64,000 nucleotides of DNA from an uncultured Christensenellaceae bacterium. Lineage in GTDB: Bacteria; Bacillota; Clostridia; Christensenellales; CAG-314. The position numbers were made by a program, and so were the translations under genes. Below, piece by piece: positions 16,922 through 25,093 of this stretch. The notes beneath the pieces were generated by a model, which was given only the letters and a program-made list of their open reading frames with translations, did not search any database and was not told where the DNA came from. The stretch spans positions 62,001 through 126,000 of the forward strand of contig CAJUCX010000001.1 of the NCBI GenBank assembly GCA_910585195.1. Direction: 5' to 3'. Each line of letters starts with the position of its first letter. Positions within the stretch are counted from its first letter, which is position 1.

Positions 16922-18452
16922 TCAGACACCCACTTATTGGAACGGTACGGGCAAGGTTTAACCGCTCGGTTAATTTCATATAAATATCTACGTTTCCGTC
17001 GTGATCAACCTCGATTTTCTCTATAATTTTCCGAAGCTGACCGTTTGTCATTTCGCCCGTTTCTATAATGTCTTCTATCGTTTTGAAAGTCTTTTCTAAA
17101 ATGCTTTTCAGCTCTCCGGTTTTGGAAATCCTGTGCTTGACGAGTTTTAATTCGCTCTCAATCTTTTCCATTCTCTGTTTACTGTCACCGACATGTTGGT
17201 TGAATTCTTCCTTGCTTATCATCTCGGCTGCAAACATATCCATATATTTTACACGGAACGCTTTTAGCTTCTCATATTCGGCTGTCAGCTCTTTTTCCTG
17301 TTGTAAGTTGACGTCCTCTTCCTTATATACCTTATGGAACTCATCAACGACGTGCTCGATTATCTTATCTTTGTTTTTTATGTAGTTGCGGAAGTACTCG
17401 TTCAGCTTCTTGATTAAAACGTCTTCGCCGATGCTCGTTGCATTGCAGCAGGTCTTTGTGCCGCGACCGTTCCTGCCCGAGCAAACCCAGCGGACATAAG
17501 TGTTCTGGTAAGTTCTCGTAATTTGCCTGAACGACCAACCGCAATCTTTACAGACAATGAGCGTTGAAAATAGGTGCCTGTTGCTTGTCCGCTTGTTGAA
17601 CGTCTTGTACTTCTCGCTTCGGCTTGCCATTATCTCCTGTGTGCGCTCGAACAGCTCTTTCGATATAAGCGCAAGCTCGGGTCTATCTACAATGCACCAT
17701 TCTTCCTCGCTTTTATTTCTGCGAATACCGGTCAGGAAGTCGGCAACTTCCACCTTGCCGTTGATAACCTTGCCCATATAGATTTCGTTTGTGAGAATAC
17801 GGCAGACTGCCTCCTGCGTCCAGTTGTTTCCGAACTTTGTCTTGATATTTTCACCGTTCAGAATCTGTCCTATCTTATTTGCGCCGTAGCTCTCTGCCGT
17901 GTACATACTGAATATACGGCGGACGACTGCCGCTTCTTTCTCGTTGATATTAAGGTTGAAAACGTCGCCCGGAGTTTTGTCGTAACCGTAAACAAAATTG
18001 GGAATTCTTCCCTTTTCGGCATTTATCTTTTTACCGAACTTAATGCGCTTTGATGTATTTGCACTCTCTTCCTGCGCAAGCGCACCGAAGATGGTCAGGA
18101 CGAATTCACTGTTGCCCATACTCGTCATATTTGCAGTCAAGAATTCTGTTTCGATACCCAACTGTTTCAGTGTTCTGATATTCTGCAATAAATCGACGGT
18201 GTTGCGGGCAAAACGGGAAATGTCCTTTACCACGACGTGCTCGAAAAGTCCTGTCTCCGCATCAGCCATCATCTGCAAAAACTGTTTACGTTTTTTAACC
18301 TTCGTCCCCGAAATTCCCTCATCGGCATATAAGCGCACGAGTGTGTTCCCCGTGCGCTTTACATATTCCATAAAGAAATTTTTCTGCGCTTCCAAGCTGT
18401 TGAGCTGGTCCGCTTTGTCCGTTGATACCCTGCAATAAGCCGCTACTCTCAT
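16917..18452 (-). CDS. large serine recombinase (integrase/excisionase of the element)
   Basis: The 511-aa protein begins 'MRVAAYCRVSTDKADQ' with catalytic Ser10 and Arg8, then 'DEGISGTKVKKR', 'VVVKDISRFARN' and 'LAQEESANTSKRIK', the resolvase catalytic domain. A recombinase domain ('NLNINEKEAAVVRRIFSMY') and a zinc ribbon ('CKDCGWSF...CSGRN...CCNA', near 300-340) follow, with a coiled coil at 370-450 that in this family controls integration versus excision. It lies against the left attachment site. Its stop codon is formed by the att core, so in the excised circle the frame would continue for 14 more residues. This layout matches skin-type recombinases. Confidence 0.95.
   Translation of the reverse strand: MRVAAYCRVSTDKADQLNSLEAQKNFFMEYVKRTGNTLVRLYADEGISGTKVKKRKQFLQMMADAETGLFEHVVVKDISRFARNTVDLLQNIRTLKQLGIETEFLTANMTSMGNSEFVLTIFGALAQEESANTSKRIKFGKKINAEKGRIPNFVYGYDKTPGDVFNLNINEKEAAVVRRIFSMYTAESYGANKIGQILNGENIKTKFGNNWTQEAVCRILTNEIYMGKVINGKVEVADFLTGIRRNKSEEEWCIVDRPELALISKELFERTQEIMASRSEKYKTFNKRTSNRHLFSTLIVCKDCGWSFRQITRTYQNTYVRWVCSGRNGRGTKTCCNATSIGEDVLIKKLNEYFRNYIKNKDKIIEHVVDEFHKVYKEEDVNLQQEKELTAEYEKLKAFRVKYMDMFAAEMISKEEFNQHVGDSKQRMEKIESELKLVKHRISKTGELKSILEKTFKTIEDIIETGEMTNGQLRKIIEKIEVDHDGNVDIYMKLTERLNLARTVPISGCLT
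16918..16944. other. left attachment site of the element
   Basis: The 5-bp core TATGT (plus strand, 16918-16922; ACATA on the coding strand of spoIIID) recurs at the right end. Nine bases inward is the arm ACTTATTGGAACG (16932-16944), the inverted partner of CGTTCTAATAAGT at the right end (12 of 13 match). The predicted crossover dinucleotide is TG at 16920-16921, exactly ten bases from each arm in the joined circle. The core also supplies the TAA stop of the recombinase. Confidence 0.88.
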
Positions 18453-18458
18453 CTTTCG

Positions 18459-18719
18459 TTACTCCTTCTTATCGGCGTCTGTTGCCGCCGTTTCTTCCTT
18501 TTTATTTAATAAGTCTGCCGAGATTGCCTCGTCCGCTTTCACTCTGCACGTTTCCATACATACCGATATGAGCATACGTACAAAGTTCTCTTCACTATTC
18601 GGATTGTGAAAACGAAAGTTAAGTTTGGGCTTGTCCATACAATAACTTACGCCTTCGTTTCGACAAATAGCACTATCTTTCCTATTATTCTTACAAGTTA
18701 TTTCATTTTGATTTTTCAC
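18459..18719 (-). CDS. small protein next to the recombinase (possible directionality factor)
   Basis: Up to 86 aa, starting at a GTG (18719) behind AAGAG, or at an internal ATG (18638). The second half, 'KPKLNFRFHNPNSEENFVRM' onward, is a folded-looking stretch with a conserved-style Cys/Arg helix and an acidic tail. It sits six bases upstream of the recombinase on the same strand, so the two are co-transcribed. I do not recognise a defined family. Small genes in this position sometimes encode the recombination directionality factor, but that is inference from place and size only. Confidence 0.6.
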   Translation of the reverse strand: MKNQNEITCKNNRKDSAICRNEGVSYCMDKPKLNFRFHNPNSEENFVRMLISVCMETCRVKADEAISADLLNKKEETAATDADKKE

Positions 18720-18922
18720 CTCTTAATTTACGACATTTTATGTTTTTTCATTTGTCTGATACTGTGAAAAATTTAATTTCCTGTGTGCTTCAACTATAAA
18801 ATTTTCTAACCTCCCCGTTATTTTACATCATAATTTTCATCTGTCAAGAGCAAAGTCAGTATGACAGAACTTTTTTGAAAAAAGTTAAAAAAATTTTTTA
18901 AATTTGCTCTGTAATACTGATT

Positions 18923-20059
18923 TTAGCCAAAAAGTACTTTCTCAATATCGTCTAATGTTACGGTACCTACGTTTATCTTTTTTCCTACATACTCCCAAAT
19001 CAAATCAAGCTGATGCGAAAAACAGATAACGCCCCACTGCTTAGGATTTTCAACTGCTCTCCCTCTGAAATGGCGAAGCCCACAAATATCACCATTCAAA
19101 AAGGAAAACCAATATATCCCGTCTGCATATGCATCATAGCCGAGAAACCCTCGCCCATACGACAATTCTTCCTTGTCAAAAAGAGCTGTAAGAATCCGCT
19201 CTTCCCAATCGGGATATTTCATCTGCCGTAACTGTCTTACTCCGTTTGCGTCCAATGTAAAAAAATGAACGTTATAATAAGTTGTACCGCGCTTTCGCAC
19301 CCTTTTGCGCCTGTCATATAATTCGTCATAAGTCTTTAACATGATTACGGCTATTTCGTTTGTTGTCCCGAATATAATCGCAGGATAATCATTTAAAATA
19401 TCACCATCTGCATTATGAGCCGCAATGCTGGCAACGTTTATTTTTGCCTTAATTTCCCCTCCACCTTCAAAACCTTTCATAAGTTCATTCCGAGTATTAT
19501 AGACAACGTAGGCACGCTTATGCGCAAGGAGTGCGCCCGTCATTCTTGTAAAACCCGTTTTCTTTACGTCGCTGTTATCGAAGGTTTTAATCAGTTTTGC
19601 AGGGTAGAAGACGGGCGCACTCCCCACTATCCTTTTGCATTCCTCAACTTGTAATTGGGGAAGTTTATGCGGTCTGAACTCATAGCCTGCCGCCTGACAC
19701 ATTGCAACGCTCTCTGCAAATCTTGCGCTGCGGATTGTGTGCTCGCTGTTGCTGGATCGATGACTGCGCATATAGTTTTCGTAGTAGTAATTTTCCGATC
19801 CCAACCATTTGAGTATGGGTAACGCTTCTTTTGTAAGTCTTATTTTTCTCCTACCGTTCTGACCTGACACGGTAAGTAGTTTGCAGGTTATATCCTCTTT
19901 CCCATCCACTATCTTCTGAGTAATAAGCATTCTTCTTATAGTGTTTTCGTATGTCTGCCTACTCCCCAATATCTCCAACGAACTCAACGGGTATTCACCT
20001 GTTACGGATAAGAGTTCGATTACGTTGTAGGCATGACTGCCGGGTTTGAAGTGAATCAT
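18923..20059 (-). CDS. winged-helix protein, replication-relaxation-like (uncertain)
   Basis: About 378 aa from the ATG at 20059, chosen because GGGAG lies seven bases upstream; the frame is open further to 20188 but lacks an SD there. Residues 1-90 ('SHAYNVIELLSVTGEYPLSS', 'TIRRMLITQKIVDG', 'IRLTKEALPIL') look like a winged-helix domain of the type seen in replication-relaxation or mobilisation proteins of Bacillota plasmids. The rest is a mixed alpha/beta domain I cannot name. It could serve replication or partition of the excised circle. The 18720-18922 gap is AT-rich with no gene seen. Confidence 0.55.
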   Translation of the reverse strand: MIHFKPGSHAYNVIELLSVTGEYPLSSLEILGSRQTYENTIRRMLITQKIVDGKEDITCKLLTVSGQNGRRKIRLTKEALPILKWLGSENYYYENYMRSHRSSNSEHTIRSARFAESVAMCQAAGYEFRPHKLPQLQVEECKRIVGSAPVFYPAKLIKTFDNSDVKKTGFTRMTGALLAHKRAYVVYNTRNELMKGFEGGGEIKAKINVASIAAHNADGDILNDYPAIIFGTTNEIAVIMLKTYDELYDRRKRVRKRGTTYYNVHFFTLDANGVRQLRQMKYPDWEERILTALFDKEELSYGRGFLGYDAYADGIYWFSFLNGDICGLRHFRGRAVENPKQWGVICFSHQLDLIWEYVGKKINVGTVTLDDIEKVLFG

Positions 20060-20282
20060 AGTTTTGCTCCCATTTTTCCTATTTCGGCAACGGAAGAATC
20101 TATTTGCCGAATTGAAGTTTTTAAGCAATGCCTTTGCGCTACTCGGTTTTTCGCTTTTTATACAATTTGCGCTCGTATTTTGTCGCATTATGGCATTTTT
20201 GCTTATTTACACGCTCTTAACGGTAGCGGTTATCCGAACTAAAACATATAAGAAAACTTTTAGCCGTTTTTTGCCACTTTTC

Positions 20283-20972
20283 TTATATGTTTTTGGGGCT
20301 TTCGGGGAAAAGATCTATGCCTTCATCTGGCATTTTCTTCTCTTCTTCAAGCCATTTTTCAAAATCGGTTTGGGGAACTACATACACCTCGCACCTGTTC
20401 TCGCTACCCTTTGCAGAACAATAATAATGCCTGCAAACGGACGGTCCGTCATCGCACAACACGTACGTTGCAATAATATCCGTAACCATATTGATTTCGA
20501 TATTATCGTGGTCACGCATCTGCCGTTCAGGGAAACCGTTGTAATAAACGTGCCTGTAAATGATAACGCAATCTTTCTGATGCTTACGTATTTTATCCCT
20601 AAATTTTCTCATTTCGTAGTAAAGGCACTGCCTTATGTAGTTGACGTTTCCGTGTTCCTTTCTCGGAAGCAATGAGAACATCTGGATACTGAACCAGCCC
20701 TCTTCCGTATAACCGATTTTAATGGGAACGATCTTTTCCATCTCGCTCTGTACTCTTTCTTCCGCATCGCGTTTTCCCAAATAACAGGGCAAGTCACGAG
20801 CAAGGAGCGTAATTCTTTCCGCTTCTTCGTGAATGCGAAGCGAATATGCATACGCAAATTCCGTATCCCATCCCTTCATCATCATTCTCGTGTTCTCAAT
20901 TTCCTTGCCAAGCTTATTATAGTATTTTTCCAAATTCGTAAAAGTCTTTAAAAAATAATCGTTACAAGCCAT
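20283..20972 (-). CDS. conserved mobile-element protein (resembles DUF6100)
   Basis: A 229-aa soluble protein with a helical first third ('LEKYYNKLGKEIENTRMMMK', 'EAERITLLARDLPCYLGKRD'). The second half contains 'DHDNIEINMVTDIIATYVL', 'VCRHYYCSAKGSENRCEVYVV' and a C-terminal acidic tail. From memory it resembles DUF6100 proteins of clostridial integrative elements; function unknown. GGAGGATTTTAAAT precedes the ATG. It follows a leader with a short ORF and a hairpin (see 21036-21127). Confidence 0.6.
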   Translation of the reverse strand: MACNDYFLKTFTNLEKYYNKLGKEIENTRMMMKGWDTEFAYAYSLRIHEEAERITLLARDLPCYLGKRDAEERVQSEMEKIVPIKIGYTEEGWFSIQMFSLLPRKEHGNVNYIRQCLYYEMRKFRDKIRKHQKDCVIIYRHVYYNGFPERQMRDHDNIEINMVTDIIATYVLCDDGPSVCRHYYCSAKGSENRCEVYVVPQTDFEKWLEEEKKMPDEGIDLFPESPKNI

Positions 20973-21035
20973 ATTTAAAATCCTCCTGTTTCTTTATTAT
21001 TTATTGAACTTGTTTTTTATCTGACAGAACTTCCC

Positions 21036-21062
21036 CTACGTAAAACCCGAATAAAAACGCAT
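21036..21062 (-). CDS. possible 8-aa leader peptide (MRFYSGFT)
   Basis: ATG at 21062 with AAAGGAGGTAGAGG just upstream, a stronger SD than most genes here, and a stop after eight codons. It lies downstream of a terminator-like hairpin and about 60 bases before the 229-aa gene. This is the arrangement of attenuation leaders. It may also be a chance ORF. Confidence 0.3.
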   Translation of the reverse strand: MRFYSGFT

Positions 21063-21089
21063 ACTCCTCTACCTCCTTTAAAAAAGACC

Positions 21090-21127
21090 AAAAAATAACG
21101 CCGTACCAGTTTTGGTACGACGTTACG
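21090..21127 (-). terminator. intrinsic terminator/attenuator hairpin
   Basis: On the minus strand AACGTCGTACC pairs with GGTACGGCGTT (one mismatch) across a six-base loop, followed by ATTTTTTGG. It precedes the small leader ORF, so it may attenuate or end transcripts entering the 229-aa gene. Confidence 0.55.
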
Positions 21128-21339
21128 TCTTGGATATATAATTTTTGACGATATCAGTATAACACATTATCATTTACAAGTCATAAGCATTTTTCTGCCA
21201 TTTTACTGCCATTTTTGTGCCATAAAATAGGCAAAACATTTTCACTGATAATCTGTAAAACTGAAATGGATTTTTAGTCTTTCTGTAAGACTGGAATTGA
21301 CACTATTTATAATGATTTAGGATCCACACAATATTGATT

Positions 21340-21514
21340 AAAACAAAAAAAGCACCAAGGATAAAACTATCTTCGGTGCATATTTTTCTTTCTGTTGCGT
21401 CATTGTGGAATGTCGCTTGAACGCACTCCGTAACGGTTCCTTGTCTTTCCTTAGACAAGTCTGACACTGCGAATTCTTACAATGTACCGAGAGCCTGGAC
21501 GCAACCTTTTGTTG
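21340..21514 (-). ncRNA. free-standing structured small RNA gene (class unknown)
   Basis: The minus strand has a strong promoter (see 21522-21550), then a long rod. GTTGCGTC/GACGCAAC closes it (21394-21401 with 21498-21505). CATTGT/ACAATG continues (21401-21406 with 21479-21484). GAACGCA pairs with TGCGAATTC, and an apical CTTGTCT/AGACAAG hairpin caps it (21440-21459). A separate terminator follows: GCACC...GGTGC (21352-21379) with a T run. The predicted transcript is about 175 nt. There is no ORF with an SD. It lies just after the BREX-4 gene cluster and is not a class I recognise. Confidence 0.65.
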
Positions 21515-21521
21515 TGATATT

Positions 21522-21550
21522 ATTATACCACATTATAATAATAAAGTCAA
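21522..21550 (-). promoter_or_regulatory. promoter of the small RNA gene
   Basis: TTGACT (21550-21545), exactly 17 bases, TATAAT (21527-21522) on the minus strand. Transcription should begin near 21514, directly before the rod-like structure. Confidence 0.75.
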
Positions 21551-21619
21551 TAAATAATGTCGATTTATAGGCGATTTTAATAATTTATTTCACGTTCAAT
21601 TTAGTGCAATAGATACATA

Positions 21620-21793
21620 TTAGCTACTAAAGCACTCATAAATTTTTCGGCGAATTTCCTCAGCAATAGGTCCACTTATATCTATTCCCAATTCCAACAA
21701 TTCCGCAACAGTTGAGATTTTACCATTATTTAATATGCGATAAACCTGCTCACTAAACCCCAACTCTGAAATGTTTGTTAATCTTCTTATCTT
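21620..21793 (-). pseudogene. out-of-frame C-terminal domain, RNA polymerase alpha-CTD-like
   Basis: In the frame next to the end of the 177-aa ORF the minus strand reads 'KIRRLTNISELGFSEQVYRI', then 'LNNGKISTVAELLELGIDIS' and 'EEIRRKIYECFSS' before a stop. The 'ISELGFSEQVYRxL...ISTVAELL' pattern resembles the helix-hairpin fold of the RNA polymerase alpha C-terminal domain. It has no start codon or SD. It most likely belongs to the preceding gene, cut off by a one-base change in the run AAAGATAAGAAG. Confidence 0.55.
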
Positions 21794-22286
21794 TCATTAA
21801 TGCTTCTTTACCATCTGCCCATGCATTATACGTTCCTTTGTCTCCAAGTTTGAATTGATCCGTAACTTTTGTGTATTTTACCGACATATAATCGTTTTGC
21901 GTAAATCCAGAAAAACAGAATGCACCAACAAATTTACAAAAATACCTATTCCCACTTTTATTTGGATCAAGCTGAAAAGCTAATCTATAAGGGTAATAAC
22001 CATCTTCTTCACGCTTTTTTAACAACTTATCCCTATCCTTTGTCATATATGTCTCAGTGATAACATTACCATCTGTAGAAAGCCTATTAGCCCATTCCCA
22101 ACCGTCCGGATAGCCATGAATTGTTCCATCCATATATACAAACCATGCTATAACATCATTTGCCCCATAATCATCAAGATTTACAGTACATTTAAACCAC
22201 TTCAGAAAATTCGTGCCGATTGTGTCATTTATCATACTTGCATGACTTTTCCCCATAAAACAGTCGCCAAGATTATATATCTTCAT
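21753..22286 (-). CDS. uncharacterised protein at the end of the BREX-4 cluster
   Basis: The 177-aa product is soluble and beta-rich: 'NFLKWFKCTVNLDDYGANDV', 'YPYRLAFQLDPNKSGNRYF', 'CKFVGAFCFSGFT'. I do not recognise the family. The small barrel-like look would suit a nucleic-acid or modified-base reader, but that is speculation. It is 18 bases downstream of the cysteine desulfurase gene on the same strand. The last ten residues appear to be out of frame: a neighbouring frame continues with a plausible C-terminal domain (21620-21793), so the gene may be frameshifted. Confidence 0.6.
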   Translation of the reverse strand: MKIYNLGDCFMGKSHASMINDTIGTNFLKWFKCTVNLDDYGANDVIAWFVYMDGTIHGYPDGWEWANRLSTDGNVITETYMTKDRDKLLKKREEDGYYPYRLAFQLDPNKSGNRYFCKFVGAFCFSGFTQNDYMSVKYTKVTDQFKLGDKGTYNAWADGKEALMKDKKINKHFRVGV

Positions 22287-22304
22287 TTGGTTTTTCCTAT
22301 GCTA

Positions 22305-23447
22305 TTAACTTTTTTTAATAATACTACACAAACACTGTGCAATTTCTTTTACATCTTGTATTGTGTTGTATTTTGATAAAGAAATTCTGATGGTTCCTTT
22401 TTCAAAAGCCGACGGAACATTTATCGCTTTAATCACATGAGAAACTTGCGTATTGACTGAATCACAAGCAGCACCAGTAGAAATCATTATTCCTTTTAAG
22501 TCTAGGCGATGCATTATCGCTTCCCCATCTTTATCTTTAAATGAAATATTGATAAAGCCAGGCAGATGAGCATCTTTTTTACCGTTTCTAATATACTCCC
22601 TTCCTTCTTCCAAGCCATTCACTGTCAATAAATTAAAAAACTCTTTTTCAAGTTCTGTAATCGATGTTCCTACACTAATATTAGTGACACTTTCTTCAAG
22701 AGCAACGGACATCCCAACAATAGAAGCAACATTTTCAGTTCCTGCCCTCAAACCATGTTCTTGTGAACCCCCATTCAGATAAGAGACTATATCTGTTCCA
22801 TTCTTTATATAAAGAAAACCGATACCTTTAGGTCCACCGAATTTATGAGCGGAAGCGGATAACAAATCAACACCCAATTCCTTCACATCAATTGCAAGAT
22901 GCCCAATAGCTTGTACTGCATCTGTATGAAACAAAGCACCATGTTTATGAGATATGCCAACAAGCTCTTTAATTGGTTCAATTGTACCAATCTCATTGTT
23001 GGCATACATAATACTTACAAGTCCAGTATTATCTGTTATTACGCTTTCAAGCTTTTCGGGTTTAATAATACCTTCTTGCGTAACACCCAAATAAACTACG
23101 GGATAGCCTATTCTCTCAATAAACTCACAACTTCTTAAAACTGCGTGATGTTCAATCACAGAAGCGATAACCGCTTTTTTCCTGTCAAAAGCAAGTGCTG
23201 TACCTTTAATAGCCCAATTATCACTCTCTGTACCACCAGAAGTAAAGTATATTTCGTCAGGTTCAGCGTTGATACATTTAGCGATTGTCTCTCTTGCGTA
23301 CTTTAAAGCATATTTAGAAGAACGGGACAAAGAATACGCCTGCGATGGATTACCGTATTCCTCAACAAGGTAACATTGCATAGCTTCATATGCTTTCTTA
23401 TTAAGTTTTGCGGTTGCCGCATTATCAGCGTAGATGATATTCTTCAT
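22305..23447 (-). CDS. cysteine desulfurase (IscS/DndA/SspA type)
   Basis: The 380-aa PLP enzyme has the class V aminotransferase pattern: 'YADNAATAKLNKKAYEAM', 'TSGGTESDNWAI', 'HHAVLRSCEFIERIGY', PLP lysine in 'SASAHKFGGPKGIGF' and the active-site Cys in 'STGAACDS'. It strips sulfur from cysteine as a protein-bound persulfide. In DNA phosphorothioation systems (Dnd, Ssp) this is the first enzyme. Here it follows brxL and a Cys-rich small gene, and the cluster also holds the DndC/SspD-like BrxP. A role in supplying sulfur to DNA marking is inferred from that context. Confidence 0.93.
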   Translation of the reverse strand: MKNIIYADNAATAKLNKKAYEAMQCYLVEEYGNPSQAYSLSRSSKYALKYARETIAKCINAEPDEIYFTSGGTESDNWAIKGTALAFDRKKAVIASVIEHHAVLRSCEFIERIGYPVVYLGVTQEGIIKPEKLESVITDNTGLVSIMYANNEIGTIEPIKELVGISHKHGALFHTDAVQAIGHLAIDVKELGVDLLSASAHKFGGPKGIGFLYIKNGTDIVSYLNGGSQEHGLRAGTENVASIVGMSVALEESVTNISVGTSITELEKEFFNLLTVNGLEEGREYIRNGKKDAHLPGFINISFKDKDGEAIMHRLDLKGIMISTGAACDSVNTQVSHVIKAINVPSAFEKGTIRISLSKYNTIQDVKEIAQCLCSIIKKS

Positions 23448-23449
23448 AA

Positions 23450-23647
23450 TTACTTAAATAACGTACATCCCTCCGCCTTGAATTCCTCAATTTTATCAAG
23501 CAAATCTTGAATTGTACAGCAAAGATAATCGGCCAAACAATCCATACAATAATAAGTTTTTATATCTTTTCCCAATAATTTCTTGTTAATTCCAATCGTA
23601 TTTTTATCAAGATTTTTTTTACCGCAAGCCACACAATCTTTAATCAT
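23450..23647 (-). CDS. small Cys-rich (zinc-ribbon-like) protein
   Basis: The 65-aa protein has two Cys pairs, 'CVACGKKNL' and 'YYCMDCLADYLCC', then a helical tail with another Cys near the C-terminus. It overlaps the brxL stop by eight bases and is two bases before the desulfurase gene, so all three are coupled. The Cys pairs could bind zinc or an iron-sulfur cluster, or accept persulfide sulfur. I do not know a named family. Confidence 0.75.
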   Translation of the reverse strand: MIKDCVACGKKNLDKNTIGINKKLLGKDIKTYYCMDCLADYLCCTIQDLLDKIEEFKAEGCTLFK

Positions 23648-25082
23648 TATATCCCCTTACTCTCATGGGAGGCACATCTTTCCCTTTGTATTCTGAATCG
23701 ATCATCCCTTGTTGCAATTTAATTATTCGGCGCATGCGCATTGCAGGAAGCAAACAATAATCATTAAAATCTTGTTTATCCACATCATACTCTGAACGCA
23801 CATTAGGAAACAATAATTTCAACAAGCCAGTAGCGACCTTCTTTATTTTTTCCGAATCCCTTATGTAAGAATCCTCGGGCTCTACAACAAGCTTTTCAAC
23901 AATTGCACTATAAGTCATATCATCCCGCAAATCGTGCATTATTGTACAAAAATACTCGGAATTTAATGCCCAACCTGTCATCAGGAGACTATCATTCATT
24001 TTTGGAATATCCCAACCTTTTATAAACCCATGAATTCTGTCAAGAAGTGCTGTTTCTTGAAACAATGCTGGCAATTCAGCAAGCATATAGCTATATTCAT
24101 CCATACTCTCCTGCTTTATGTTACCCAAGAAAACAACTCCAGCACTTGATTCTCCGTTGAATCCATTTGCATTGAATTTATTACGCTCTAAATACCCTTG
24201 CATTATTGAACGCATTTCATTATCATTACCAAAATCAACAAGTTTCACTTCGTCAATTGCAACAAAATCAGGACCACAGATAAATCCTGGCTTTCTTCTG
24301 GCAACATCATAGAACATCTTTGCTCTCGAAACTTTGCCACCATCCGTCAACATACCATTCTTGCTTATTTGCCCAAAAACATAGCTCTTTCCAGTACCTT
24401 TGGGAGCAAGCTCTATGATATGAACATTTTTCTCAACGAACGGTAACAAACGTGAGATCATCGTTAATTTTTGTAAAGATGTTTCATATCCATTAGGATT
24501 ATAATCTATTGCGCCAAGAAGAACATCAATCCATTCTCTTGTCGTAAAATTGGATCTCATATCTTTATAATACTCTAAATCGGCATTATATGGGCAGAAA
24601 TTCTTAAATTCTAAGAGTTTTATTTTCCCGGGAATCTTTGGTGAAGCCATATCATTAGGTGGTCTATACCCAAGTTTAATTATACCCCACACTTCTCCAC
24701 TGCGAACAAGCTCATCCTTGTACTGCTCCCATATAGCGGGCTCTATCATAGTTTCTTTCTCTGACACTCCAAAATCGGGTAATGTAAAAGAAATTTCTCC
24801 TGTCTTGATATTTATATCAACAGATATTTTTGTGAGAATCTTTACCTTCTCATTCTCATAAATTATTTTATTTTTAATACTAATCCAATCCTCTTTTTTG
24901 GGGATAAATTTCTTTACAAACAAGGCCACTTCATCCATATCAAAATTTCCATCTTCATCGCTAAAAGTCTTTAACAAATAATCACGAAGAAATGAAGGAA
25001 GTCCTAACGATGCAAAAAAGTTATTATTCTTTGAGTCCTTGTAAACAACCATCTCTTCAAAAAATTCTTTTACCTTCTCCAT
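23640..25082 (-). CDS. brxL: BREX protein BrxL (AAA+ ATPase)
   Basis: About 480 aa, AAA+ type: Walker A 'APKGTGKSYVFG' near residue 227 and Walker B 'DFVAIDEVKLVDF' near 277. The N-terminal part ('FFASLGLPSFLRDYLLKTFS') and 'WIDVLLGAIDYNPNGYE' resemble the BrxL family. BrxL forms DNA-binding ring assemblies needed for phage restriction. It is shorter than the ~680-aa type 1 BrxL, and I see no Lon-type Ser-Lys protease domain after the AAA+ part. I take the ATG at 25082, with GGAGG five bases upstream; an ATG at 25094 overlaps the pglZ stop and is possible by reinitiation. Confidence 0.88.
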   Translation of the reverse strand: MEKVKEFFEEMVVYKDSKNNNFFASLGLPSFLRDYLLKTFSDEDGNFDMDEVALFVKKFIPKKEDWISIKNKIIYENEKVKILTKISVDINIKTGEISFTLPDFGVSEKETMIEPAIWEQYKDELVRSGEVWGIIKLGYRPPNDMASPKIPGKIKLLEFKNFCPYNADLEYYKDMRSNFTTREWIDVLLGAIDYNPNGYETSLQKLTMISRLLPFVEKNVHIIELAPKGTGKSYVFGQISKNGMLTDGGKVSRAKMFYDVARRKPGFICGPDFVAIDEVKLVDFGNDNEMRSIMQGYLERNKFNANGFNGESSAGVVFLGNIKQESMDEYSYMLAELPALFQETALLDRIHGFIKGWDIPKMNDSLLMTGWALNSEYFCTIMHDLRDDMTYSAIVEKLVVEPEDSYIRDSEKIKKVATGLLKLLFPNVRSEYDVDKQDFNDYCLLPAMRMRRIIKLQQGMIDSEYKGKDVPPMRVRGYND

Positions 25083-25093
25083 TTTTACCTCCA

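Noticed and set aside
21340..21514. 6S RNA
   Set aside because: The rod and length are vaguely similar, but 6S is a single-copy housekeeping RNA with a large central bubble, whereas this has several matched inner stems, a separate terminator hairpin and lies on a mobile element.
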